Shown piece after piece: positions 55,492-63,709 of a stretch of 64,000 bases of DNA (within the stretch, counting starts at the first letter, position 1; each line of letters opens with the position of its first letter). The stretch lies in assembly GCA_019636345.1 (NCBI GenBank), contig JAHBXQ010000002.1:124001-188000 (forward strand). The letters run 5' to 3'. The position numbers and the translations under genes are program-made. Below the pieces are notes generated by a model, which was not told the DNA's origin, ran no database searches, and saw only the letters and a list, made by a program, of their open reading frames with translations. This DNA comes from Pirellulales bacterium. GTDB taxonomy: Bacteria > Planctomycetota > Planctomycetia > Pirellulales > Lacipirellulaceae.

Positions 55492-56451
55492 TCAGCCGCG
55501 AAATCCTTCGTGACAGGCCGAGCAGGCCTGTCCCGCGCGGCCGGCGGCGGCGCGGGCCGCGTCGTACTGGTTGTCGCGCGCAGCGTGAGCGATCGCCCGA
55601 GCCGCCTCCAACAGCGCAGCCGCGCTGGCGCGATACTCCTCCTCCTCGCGGTAGTCGTAGTCCTCGCGCTGGACGATCTCGGCCAGCATCGCCAGGAGTT
55701 GCGCTTCGCGCTGCACGTCCACGGACTGACGACGCATGGTCCGCTCATCGGCCAGCGCGGGGAGGAGGACGCCGTGGAGAGCCGTCTCCATCCGCTGCAT
55801 GACCGTCGGCAGCGAGGCGAGCTCGCTCCACGCAGGCCGCGCAGCCGCGCCCGCCTCCTCGGCAGGCCCCTGGCCGCGCAGCAGGTCGTCGAGCTGCTCC
55901 TTGCCGGTTTGCGCGACGGCGTACGCCTCGTCGGTGGCTTTCCGGCAGGCGTCGGCCACGGCGGCGAAGCGCACCGCCAGCGCCGCGGATTCGCGTTTCC
56001 ATCGCACGTCGTCGTCGTGCTCGGCGACGACGGCCGCCAGCACGGCCAGCATCGCAAAGTCGCCGCGGCACTGCTTGTTGCCGCCGCTCTTGAATTTGCC
56101 GGGCGAAGCCAGCGGCCCGGCGAGGCGATTGGCCGTGCGTTTGATTTCGTCCGCGAGCGCCGCCCCGTCGACGAGTTGCGACCATGCGAAGCCCCCCGCG
56201 CTCGCCGCCCCCTCCGCGGCTCCTGCGCTCGCCGCGCGGGCCGTTGCGTCGGCCCCAACGGGTCGCGGACCGACAAGCTCCGCGCGGGCGTCGGCGAAAA
56301 ACACGTCGACGACGTCGGCCGTCCACGCCGGGCGCGCCGCTCGCTTCGTCGGTTCGCTGCGGCCGTCCTCGGCGCGCGACGCCGCGCTCAGGACTCCGAC
56401 GAACGTCGTGGCTAGGCAGGGCAAGCGGACCAGTCGACGGCAAGCGCTCAT
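55492..56451 (-). CDS. Exported helical cytochrome with C-terminal heme site
   Basis: 319 residues from the ATG at 56451 with GGAG close upstream: signal peptide (LVRLPCLATTFVGVLSAAS), a long helical region with Ala/Glu/Arg content, and a heme-binding CSACH at 310-314 (Cys310, Cys313, His314) five residues from the end. A C-terminal CxxCH on a helical bundle is the cytochrome c' (class II) layout, but the protein is about twice as long. Role in electron transfer or gas binding is inferred only. Confidence 0.75.
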   Translation of the reverse strand: MSACRRLVRLPCLATTFVGVLSAASRAEDGRSEPTKRAARPAWTADVVDVFFADARAELVGPRPVGADATARAASAGAAEGAASAGGFAWSQLVDGAALADEIKRTANRLAGPLASPGKFKSGGNKQCRGDFAMLAVLAAVVAEHDDDVRWKRESAALAVRFAAVADACRKATDEAYAVAQTGKEQLDDLLRGQGPAEEAGAAARPAWSELASLPTVMQRMETALHGVLLPALADERTMRRQSVDVQREAQLLAMLAEIVQREDYDYREEEEYRASAAALLEAARAIAHAARDNQYDAARAAAGRAGQACSACHEGFRG

Positions 56452-56573
56452 GCGGAACTCCGGCACAAGGGGGCGATTCTCTCGCCAAGATAACAGGTCG
56501 CTCGCCTTCAAGAGAATGACTTCGCATCCAAGTCGCACGCCGAAGCATTGTTCAGAACCCAAAATGAGCATTG

Positions 56574-56599
56574 GGCGCTAGCCCCCGATGAACCACGCG
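56574..56599 (+). repeat. 26-bp direct repeat, copy 1
   Basis: Core GGCGCTAGCCCCCGATGAAC, followed by CACGCG, just upstream of the phosphohexomutase gene. It matches 24 of 26 bases of the copy at 58654-58679. Confidence 0.7.
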
Positions 56600-56817
56600 A
56601 TGGCAAAGCCAACCGTGACGACGAAACGGCCGACAAACCGTGCTCGCGCTTCACCGGCGGCGAGCGCCGTCCGCTCATGGTTTTGGGACGCAGGGTAGCC
56701 CGTGCGGCCGATTTTCGGGTACCTTGGGAGTCGCGCTTGGCCGATCGCCAAGCCGCCGCGTCGAGCGCCGTCGTGCCGCGCTTCGCCCCGCCTCCCGCCC
56801 GAACCGAGGAACCGTGC

Positions 56818-58623
56818 ATGGATTCCCGCGCCTTGATCGCCGCCGTCGAGCAGGCGGCCGCCGCAGGCCAGATTTCCGCGTCCGCCGTCCCCAATATCTC
56901 CGCCTGGCTCACCGAGCCGCGCTACGCCGAGTACGCCCCCGAGGTGGCCCAGCACGTCGCCGAGGAGAATTGGCAGACGCTCGACGACGTGTTCTGGACG
57001 ATCATCCCCTTCGGCACCGGGGGACGGCGCGGGCGGATGTACCCGATCGGCAGCAACGCGATCAACGATCGCACGATCGGCGAAAGCGCCCAGGGGCTGG
57101 CCGACTACGTCAAGTCGCAGCTCGGCGAGGCGGCCGACCTGTCGTGCGCCCTGGCCTACGACACGCGCCATCGGTCCGAGCACTTCGCCCGGTTGTGCGC
57201 CGAAATCATGGTCGCCAACGGGTTCCGCGTGTACTTCCTGCAGGGGCATCGCAGCACCCCCGAGTTGTCGTTTTGCGTGCGGCTCAAGGAGTGCTCGTGC
57301 GGCATCATGGTCACCGCCAGCCACAACCCCCCCAGCGACAACGCCGTGAAGGCCTATTGGTCGACCGGCGGACAGTTGCTCCCCCCCCATGACACGGGGG
57401 TCATCGATCGCGTGATGACCGTCGAGACGATCAAGCGGGCTTCCTTCGACGAAGCCCTGGCCAACGGGCGGGTCGTCGTCTGCCAGGACGAGGTCGACGC
57501 GGCGTACGTCTCGGCCGTCGTGGCGTTGGCCTCCGCGGGACCGCGCGACGTGAAGGTGCTCTACTCGCCGCTCCACGGCGTCGGCGCCACGGCGGTCTGC
57601 CCTGTGCTCGAGCGCGCCGGCTTTCACGACGTCGAGGTCTTCGCCCCGCACGCCGAGCCGAACGGCGACTTTCCGAACGTGCCGGGCCACGTATCGAACC
57701 CCGAAAACCCCAAGGTGTTCGACGCGATGATCGCCCATGCCAGTCACCACGGGCAAGACCTGTGCCTGGCGACCGATCCCGACTGCGATCGCATCGGGCT
57801 TGCGGCGCCCCTGTCGTTCGCCCCCGGCGCCAAGTGGCGCACCCTCAGCGGCAATCAAATCGGCGCCCTGCTCGGCGACTTCATCCTCGAAAACCGCAAG
57901 CAGGCCGGGACCCTCGGGCCCGACAACTTCGTCGTCACCACGCTGGTCACCACCCAACTGTTGCGAAGGATCGGCGACAGCTACGGCGTGCAGACCTTCG
58001 GCGACAATCTCGTCGGCTTCAAGTGGATCGCCGGGGTCATCGACGACCAGGGCGCCGACAAGTTCGTCTACGGCACCGAGGAATCGCACGGCTACATGGC
58101 CGGGCGGCACAACCGCGACAAGGACGGCGGGGTCGGCGCCCTGCTGGCGTGCGAACTGGCCGCCCAGCTTAAAGCCCAGGGGCAGACCCTCCACGAGAAA
58201 CTCGACGCCCTGTTCTGGCAACACGGCTGCCACGCCGAGCGGACCGTCTCGGTCCAAATGCCGGGGAGCGAGGGGATGGCCCGGATGAAGGAAGTCATGG
58301 CCGCGTTCCGCGCCAGCCCGCCGACCGCGCTGGCCGGCAGCCAAGTGACTCGACTCCGCGATTACGAGCAGCAACTCGTCCTCCACCCGGGCGGCGGCGC
58401 CAGCCCGCTCGCCGGCCCCCGCGGCGACCTGGTGATCATCGACCTCGCCCTGGCGGGCAACTACGTGGCGATCCGCCCCAGCGGCACCGAGCCGAAGATC
58501 AAGCTCTACATGTTCGCCTACGAACCGGCCGAACAACTCCACAACCTCGACGAGACGAAGCAGGACCTCGAATCGCGCCTCGACGCAATGGAAGCCGACC
58601 TAAGAACCTTCGCCGGCGTGTAA
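56818..58623 (+). CDS. Phosphoglucomutase/phosphomannomutase family protein
   Basis: Alpha-D-phosphohexomutase interconverting hexose 1- and 6-phosphates. 601 residues from the ATG at 56818 with GAGGA 7 nt upstream. It has all four domains: phosphoserine loop VTASHNPPSDN (Ser168), Mg site ATDPDCDRIGLA, sugar-binding GTEESHGYMAG, and phosphate-binding RPSGTEPKIKLYM near the C-terminus. PgcA-type (glucose-1-phosphate/glucosamine) versus ManB-type specificity is not decided. It is flanked by two 26-bp repeats. Confidence 0.94.
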   Translation: MDSRALIAAVEQAAAAGQISASAVPNISAWLTEPRYAEYAPEVAQHVAEENWQTLDDVFWTIIPFGTGGRRGRMYPIGSNAINDRTIGESAQGLADYVKSQLGEAADLSCALAYDTRHRSEHFARLCAEIMVANGFRVYFLQGHRSTPELSFCVRLKECSCGIMVTASHNPPSDNAVKAYWSTGGQLLPPHDTGVIDRVMTVETIKRASFDEALANGRVVVCQDEVDAAYVSAVVALASAGPRDVKVLYSPLHGVGATAVCPVLERAGFHDVEVFAPHAEPNGDFPNVPGHVSNPENPKVFDAMIAHASHHGQDLCLATDPDCDRIGLAAPLSFAPGAKWRTLSGNQIGALLGDFILENRKQAGTLGPDNFVVTTLVTTQLLRRIGDSYGVQTFGDNLVGFKWIAGVIDDQGADKFVYGTEESHGYMAGRHNRDKDGGVGALLACELAAQLKAQGQTLHEKLDALFWQHGCHAERTVSVQMPGSEGMARMKEVMAAFRASPPTALAGSQVTRLRDYEQQLVLHPGGGASPLAGPRGDLVIIDLALAGNYVAIRPSGTEPKIKLYMFAYEPAEQLHNLDETKQDLESRLDAMEADLRTFAGV

Positions 58624-58653
58624 GCCAAACGTCCTCGCCAGCCATGAGCGGAC

Positions 58654-58679
58654 GGCGCTAGCCGCCGATGAAGCACGCG
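58654..58679 (+). repeat. 26-bp direct repeat, copy 2
   Basis: Core GGCGCTAGCCGCCGATGAAG then CACGCG, in the same orientation as copy 1, immediately downstream of the phosphohexomutase stop. Its end abuts the pre-toxin remnant. Confidence 0.7.
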
Positions 58680-58685
58680 CCAGGT

Positions 58686-58796
58686 TCACTCGCCGCAGCA
58701 CGCCGAGACCCCCGCGTTCAGCAGGTCGGCAATGGCGCCCAAGCCCGGGATGAAGCCCAACGCGTCGAGCGAGCTCTGAGCGCCGTCCAGAAAGAT
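58686..58796 (-). pseudogene. Truncated duplicate of the polymorphic-toxin pre-toxin segment
   Basis: On the minus strand it reads KIFLDGAQSSLDALGFIP, continues GLGAIADLLNAGVSA, then CCGE and stops. This matches residues about 73-109 of the intact toxin upstream (ILLDGAQSSLDALGFIP...GVSAARGD), nearly identical at DNA level. No start or upstream coding region is attached, and a stop precedes it in frame. It is a displaced fragment left after rearrangement of a toxin locus. Confidence 0.85.
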
Positions 58797-59003
58797 CTTG
58801 TTTGACGATCACCGAGCCGCGAGCAGCCGGCGCTGCTGCGCACGTCGCTCACTTCTCTCTTCAGCGGTGGCACAGGCGGCGGTATGGGTCGTTGGGCGGC
58901 GACAATTGAGAGGGTGGTTTCTGGGGGGCGAGGCTGGTTTCAGGCTGGGATTGGCGGTGCTTTCTGGCGGCGCGATTATTTACACCCCACGCCCTTTGGC
59001 GCA

Positions 59004-59492
59004 TCACGGAACCGCCAACGCGATTATTTCCGCTCTGCTCAGTTTAATCTTCGACTCTCGTTCGATCGTACCTGCCAATGCTCCGATATCTGCAGTTGTG
59101 ACATACCTCGTAACGTCGTAGCTGATTGGAAAAACGTCATGTTCGTTGAGTCCCAGGAACTCAGCCAATTGTCTTGGTCCTCGCTCGTCGTAGTCGTAAT
59201 CATGGTAGCGCGCGAGATGGAACCATTTGCCACTACTATGCACTGAAATAGTGACAAAATGCTGAGTCAGTATAGGATTCGACGGATCGATACTTCCCAG
59301 AAACGCCCATACGTGCGCTCCGTTCGCTAGTGTCGCCTTCGTGGCAACAATTTTCCCCTTAAGATCAGAACATGGGATGCACTTGACCGGTACTAAACAC
59401 GTATCATCGTCGCCACTTTTTGAAACGAATCGCCACACGGGGTATTCCTGAAGCTCTTCGATCGTGATGCTCTCAAGAGGTTTCGTATTCAT
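59004..59492 (-). CDS. Putative immunity protein
   Basis: 162 residues, acidic and soluble, with no recognised domain (LESITIEELQEYPVWRFV; KWFHLARYHDYDYDERGPRQ; LAEFLGLNEHDVFPISYD). Its DNA is much less GC-rich than the flanking genes. It starts 2 bp after the toxin stop, the standard position for an immunity gene; immunity is inferred from location. The purine-rich GGAAAG before the ATG could serve as ribosome binding site. Confidence 0.7.
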   Translation of the reverse strand: MNTKPLESITIEELQEYPVWRFVSKSGDDDTCLVPVKCIPCSDLKGKIVATKATLANGAHVWAFLGSIDPSNPILTQHFVTISVHSSGKWFHLARYHDYDYDERGPRQLAEFLGLNEHDVFPISYDVTRYVTTADIGALAGTIERESKIKLSRAEIIALAVP

Positions 59493-59494
59493 AG

Positions 59495-60325
59495 TCACTT
59501 TCCGGGGAAGCCATTGTCGAGCATTGACTGCCACAGTTTCGTACCATACTTGGAGTCAAAAGCCTTGGTGTAGTCTGCGAGGTCACGTTCCATTTGTCTT
59601 CGCGCTGCATCGCTAAGGTTGTCGTAATACTTCGTGCCCCATTGTCGGGGAAGAATCTTGTCTAAGCCGCTGTGATACGCGTCATGCACCGATTTGGGCA
59701 ATCGTTCCAAGACTTGCTTCGAAGGCCCACCCAGATACTTCGGCCAGGCATGGTGTAGGTGCGTGACTCCACTAACTGGCGCAACCCCCGCCCCCGCCTT
59801 TTTCGTCGCGGCGAAGGCGGCCCCGGCCGCATCGTCGGCTCCTTTTCCGACGGCCCCAATCGCTCCCCCGATCGCTCCCTTGACCGCCTTGGCGGCTTCT
59901 TTGCCGTGGGCGGCCGCCTTGGCCGCCATATTACCCGCTTTGGCCCCGTCGCCAAATCCGGGGAAGGCGGCCAGCGCGTTGGTCGCCGCCCCGCCCCAGT
60001 CGCCGCGGGCCGCCGACACCCCCGCGTTCAGCAGGTCCGGAATGGCCCCCAAGCCCGGGATGAAGCCCAACGCGTCGAGCGAGCTCTGAGCGCCGTCCAG
60101 AAGGATCCCCGTCGGATCCTCCTCCTGGCTGTCATACTGCCGCGACCAGTGCCCGGCGCCGCCGTTGTTGCGCTCAAGGCCCCGCGTGCGATTGGCGAGC
60201 GCATCCTGCTCCGCTTCCGACAGCCCTGCGAGGAAGTCGTCGAGATCGTCGGCGGGGATCGAATCGTACCACCGCTCGAAGTCGGCAGGAGGACAGAAGT
60301 CGGCTACCCCCCCGACGACACGCAC
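59495..60325 (-). CDS. Orphan polymorphic toxin C-terminal module, predicted nuclease
   Basis: 276 residues from a GTG. Residues 10-75 are a polar linker, 76-130 a hydrophobic pre-toxin segment (LDGAQSSLDALGFIPGLGAI), 130-180 Ala/Gly/Lys-rich, then from about 185 the toxin tip: VTHLHHAWPKYLGG (His189, His191, His192) and LPKSVHDAYH (His214, His218), a His-rich layout like HNH/Endo VII-type toxins. GC content falls sharply where the tip begins (about 59765). No secretion signal or RHS core precedes it, so the delivery domain is missing; it may be inactive or silent cargo. The family assignment is an inference. Confidence 0.7.
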   Translation of the reverse strand: MRVVGGVADFCPPADFERWYDSIPADDLDDFLAGLSEAEQDALANRTRGLERNNGGAGHWSRQYDSQEEDPTGILLDGAQSSLDALGFIPGLGAIPDLLNAGVSAARGDWGGAATNALAAFPGFGDGAKAGNMAAKAAAHGKEAAKAVKGAIGGAIGAVGKGADDAAGAAFAATKKAGAGVAPVSGVTHLHHAWPKYLGGPSKQVLERLPKSVHDAYHSGLDKILPRQWGTKYYDNLSDAARRQMERDLADYTKAFDSKYGTKLWQSMLDNGFPGK

Positions 60326-60675
60326 ACGTTATACGCCACTCGGTGGGAGATTGACGGCAGGCCACGACCTGCAGGACGCCGTCAGAGGGAGGTGGCCCAG
60401 CCGCCGCCGGGTTTTGCTCCCCCAGCGGGAGTTTTGCTGGCAATACTCGCGAGCCGGGTCGCGAACCGTCGCGCGCAACTCGTTTGCGGGCCAGCGCTAA
60501 CAACGACCCTCGCCCCCATCAAGGCCGCGGTTTTGCTCCGAGAATTTGATGTTCGCGCCCGTCGTCAGTGAGCAAAATTGGACGAGTCGGCTCGATTTTC
60601 GGAGACTGTCGACCCCGCGGCGGCGGCGGCCGGCGCTCCTATCCTCCTCGGTCGCTTCCGCGATAATGGTTCGTC
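60326..60675. other. 350-bp gap upstream of the toxin module
   Basis: No gene supported. Directly upstream of the toxin GTG is a run of seven G (near 60307-60313), a plausible frameshift site if the module once joined a longer protein, but none of the three upstream frames resembles an RHS or secretion domain. Confidence 0.45.
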
Positions 60676-62073
60676 ATGGCCGACGAACCGGACTCATCCG
60701 CCGCTCCCGCTCCGGAAGCTCCCGCTCCCCAGCCTGACGGGCCCGCGCCCAAGTCGCAGGTCGAGTTCTTTCTGCGGGCCGCCGAGAAGGTCCGCGCCAA
60801 GTTTCCCGAGACCCCGGGGGTGTACCTCTTTCAGGATCAGGCCGGCCGGGTGATCTACGTCGGCAAGGCGAAGAGTCTGCGGAGTCGGGTCGGCAGTTAC
60901 TTCCTCAAGGCCGCGGCCGAGGACGCCCGGACCGCGCAGCTCGTCCAGGAGGCGTACGACGTCGATTTCCTGGAATGCGAGAGCGAGGTCGACGCCCTGC
61001 TTGTCGAGGCCCGGCTGGTGAAGGACGTGCAGCCGAAGTTCAACCGCGATCTGCGCGACGACAAGAGCTTTCCTTACCTGCAGATCACGACTCACGAGGA
61101 CTTCCCCCGCGTTGAGATCACCCGCGAGCCGCGCACGAGCGGCGTCAAGCTGTACGGACCGTTCGCCAACGTCGGCCAACTGCGCGGGGCCCTGCAGGTG
61201 CTGCAGCGGGTGTTTCAGTTCCGCACCTGTTCGCTCGACATCGAGGAGAGCGACGAGCGGTGGCGGTGGTTTCGGCCCTGTCTGCTCGCGTCGATCCGCC
61301 AATGCACGGCGCCGTGCAACCTGCGGATCTCGAAGGAGGACTATCGCAAGGACGTGCAGCGGCTGCGGCAGTTCCTCGACGGGCACGGCAAGAGCCTGCT
61401 CAAGGAGATGGAAGCCGAGATGCGCGAGGCGGCCGCGAACAAGCGGTTCGAGCAGGCCGCCCGGCTGCGCGACGAGCTGAAGATGCTCGCCTCGATCGGC
61501 GACCGCGGCGATCTTGAGAAGCACGAGCAGCCCGAGGTGTTCTACATGGACCCCAAAAAAGGGCTCGCCGGGCTGCGCAAAGTGCTCAAACTGCCGGAGA
61601 CGCCGCGGACGATCGAAGGGGTCGACATCGCCCACCTCGGCGGCAACGAGACGGTGGCGAGCCTTGTGCAGTTCATCGACGGGTTGCCCTTCAAGCCGGG
61701 CTACCGCCGGTTCCGCATCCGCGAGGTCGCGGGGGTCGACGACTACGCGAGCATCCACGAGGTCGTGTCGCGGCGATTCAAACGGCTTGCCGACGAGGGA
61801 GAGGCCCAGCCCGACGTCTTGCTGATCGACGGCGGCAAGGGGCAGCTTGGCAAGGCGCTGCAGGCGTTCGACGCCCTGGGAGTGACGCCCCCGTTGGTGC
61901 TGTCGCTCGCCAAGCGGGAGGAGCTGATCTACGTCATGAATCGCGACGAGCCGCTGCGGTTGAGCCGCCACGCCTTCGCCCTGCGGCTGCTTCAGTACGT
62001 GCGGGACGAGGCGCACCGCTCGGCCCAGGCGTATCACCACCTGCTGCGCCGCAAACGGACGTTGGGCGAGTAG
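60676..62073 (+). CDS. uvrC: UvrC-type excinuclease subunit lacking C-terminal HhH domains
   Basis: Nucleotide excision repair nuclease. 465 residues: Pro/Ala-rich leader, GIY-YIG domain (PGVYLFQDQAGRVIYVGKAKSLRSRVGSYF), the Cys-rich middle (CLLASIRQCTAPCNLRISKED), a UVR segment (NKRFEQAARLRDELKML), and the RNase H-like second nuclease (GVDIAHLGGNETVASLVQF, LLIDGGKGQL, RDEAHRSAQAYHHLLRRK). E. coli UvrC has about 610 residues with a tandem helix-hairpin-helix at the end; here the protein stops right after the nuclease. Both nuclease centres look intact. Confidence 0.9.
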   Translation: MADEPDSSAAPAPEAPAPQPDGPAPKSQVEFFLRAAEKVRAKFPETPGVYLFQDQAGRVIYVGKAKSLRSRVGSYFLKAAAEDARTAQLVQEAYDVDFLECESEVDALLVEARLVKDVQPKFNRDLRDDKSFPYLQITTHEDFPRVEITREPRTSGVKLYGPFANVGQLRGALQVLQRVFQFRTCSLDIEESDERWRWFRPCLLASIRQCTAPCNLRISKEDYRKDVQRLRQFLDGHGKSLLKEMEAEMREAAANKRFEQAARLRDELKMLASIGDRGDLEKHEQPEVFYMDPKKGLAGLRKVLKLPETPRTIEGVDIAHLGGNETVASLVQFIDGLPFKPGYRRFRIREVAGVDDYASIHEVVSRRFKRLADEGEAQPDVLLIDGGKGQLGKALQAFDALGVTPPLVLSLAKREELIYVMNRDEPLRLSRHAFALRLLQYVRDEAHRSAQAYHHLLRRKRTLGE

Positions 62074-62093
62074 CAGAGTCTGGCGAACGAGGC

Positions 62094-63341
62094 TTAAGCC
62101 GCGATTCGCATCGGCGCCGGCGCGACCTGGGCTTCGGCCCCGTCCCAGCGGCGCAGCGCAATCGCGGCGAGGTGGCCGCCGAACGCGATCGAGATCTTCA
62201 TGGCGTGCTCGAATTCGTATCGCCGGCCGACGAAGGGCAGGCAGTCGAGGTCGCACCCGGGATCGGGATTCGAGAGGTTCCGCGTCGGCGGGGCGTAGCC
62301 GTCGCGAAGCGCCAGCGCCGTCAGCGCCAGTTCGACCGCCCCCGCCGCGTTGACCAGGTGGCCGATGTTGCCCTTGATGGAGCTGACGCACAACTCGTCG
62401 GCCGCGGCGCCGAACGCGTTGCGGATGCCGCGGGTCTCCATGAGATCGTTTTGCTGCGTCCCCGTGCCGTGGGCGTTGATGTACGACACGTCGCTCGGGG
62501 CGAGCCGAGCCTTCTTGAGCGTGGCGCCCAACAGGTACGTGAGCGTCGTGCTGTCGGTGCTGAGGTCGGTGACGTGATGGGCGTCGCAGGCGATCGTTCC
62601 GGCGGCGATCTCGGCGTAGATCCGTGCGCCGCGGGCTCGGGCCGAACTGGCCCGCTCGAGCACGAGCATCCCGGCGCCCTCGCCCATGACGAACCCGTTG
62701 CGGGCCGCGTCGAACGGGCGACACGCCTCGGCCGGGTCGTCGTGCATGGCCAGGACGCGCATGTTGTGGAATCCGGCGGCCAGCAGCGGCTGGATCGTCG
62801 TGATCGCGCCGGCCAGCACGGCGTCGCACTGGCCGTCTTCGATCGCCCGCGCGGCGGTAATGATCGCGATCGTTCCTGTGGCGCACGCCGTCGCGTTGCC
62901 GATCCGCGGCCCGAAAAGGCCGTAGTCGTTGGCGATCCGCGAGATCGTCGACGAGGGGAGGAATTCGTGGTGCCAAGCGCTCGGGTCGAACCCCGGCGTC
63001 TGCTCGGCTCGCACCGCGGCGACCCGCGGCGAATCGCCGTAGACCGCGGCCATGGTGACGCCGATCCGGGTGCGATCGACCCCGCGGACGGCCAGGAGCC
63101 CGCTGTCGGCGATCGCCTCGCCTGCGGCGAGCTTGCCGACGGGGTAGTCGCGCAGCCGGCCGGGCTCGCCCTTCACTCCGCGGACGTCGGCGGCCAGGAG
63201 CAATCCGTCGGGGAGCCCCGCGACGCCGGTGAGCCGCCGGGCGCCGCTGACCCCTTCGCGGACGTTGCGCCAGGTCGTCTCGCGGTCGTTGCCGACCGCT
63301 GTCACGAGGCCAATACCGGAAATCACAATCGGGTCGGACAT
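62094..63341 (-). CDS. Beta-ketoacyl-ACP synthase, FabF-like
   Basis: Condensing enzyme of 415 residues from the ATG at 63341. It starts DPIVISGIGLVTAVGND. The Cys-His-His triad is present: Cys153 in NATACATGTIAI, His291 in YINAHGTGTQQND and His328 in KGNIGHLVNAAGA. C-terminal AFGGHLAAIALR. No acyl carrier protein or other fab gene adjoins it, so it may act in a specialised lipid or polyketide route rather than as the main FabF. Confidence 0.88.
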   Translation of the reverse strand: MSDPIVISGIGLVTAVGNDRETTWRNVREGVSGARRLTGVAGLPDGLLLAADVRGVKGEPGRLRDYPVGKLAAGEAIADSGLLAVRGVDRTRIGVTMAAVYGDSPRVAAVRAEQTPGFDPSAWHHEFLPSSTISRIANDYGLFGPRIGNATACATGTIAIITAARAIEDGQCDAVLAGAITTIQPLLAAGFHNMRVLAMHDDPAEACRPFDAARNGFVMGEGAGMLVLERASSARARGARIYAEIAAGTIACDAHHVTDLSTDSTTLTYLLGATLKKARLAPSDVSYINAHGTGTQQNDLMETRGIRNAFGAAADELCVSSIKGNIGHLVNAAGAVELALTALALRDGYAPPTRNLSNPDPGCDLDCLPFVGRRYEFEHAMKISIAFGGHLAAIALRRWDGAEAQVAPAPMRIAA

Positions 63342-63542
63342 GACGTTGAGCGGGGCAAAGTCAGGCGCGCGAACAGGGGGGACTCCGAGCGGCAGGAAAT
63401 AGCCAATTTCCGCTCGCAAGGCTATGCCGAATCCCAGGCTTTCCGGAGCCCGTTTTCCCGCAACCGGCGGGTCTAGCCGATCGGCTCCGGGAGGGCATCG
63501 CCAAGTTCAGCAGGGCCGATCGCAGATTTTTTGCGAACGTGG

Positions 63543-63570
63543 TTGTATTCACGCCCAAAGTACATAGAAT
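63543..63570 (+). promoter_or_regulatory. Candidate promoter of the mraZ cell-division cluster
   Basis: TTGTAT (63543-63548), 16 bp, TAGAAT (63565-63570), about 135 nt upstream of the mraZ ATG, facing right. Confidence 0.5.
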
Positions 63571-63643
63571 CACGCCTGTAAGAGCGGGTTATAAGCCCAG
63601 ATTGGACTTTTTTCGGAAGGTCAGCCGGGGCAGGAGGCCCACG

Positions 63644-63676
63644 ATGAGTCCCATGTCCCGACACGGAGGGTGCTAG
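63644..63676 (+). CDS. Mini-ORF upstream of mraZ (MSPMSRHGGC)
   Basis: Ten codons then TAG, with an excellent Shine-Dalgarno (AGGAGG, 6-7 nt before the ATG). In contrast, no such site precedes the mraZ ATG. The mini-ORF is in the same frame as mraZ but separated from it by TAG and TGA. It may be a translated leader controlling mraZ, or chance. Confidence 0.4.
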   Translation: MSPMSRHGGC

Positions 63677-63709
63677 CTCGAAGCCTCGGCCTGACGCCGA
63701 GCCCCGTGC

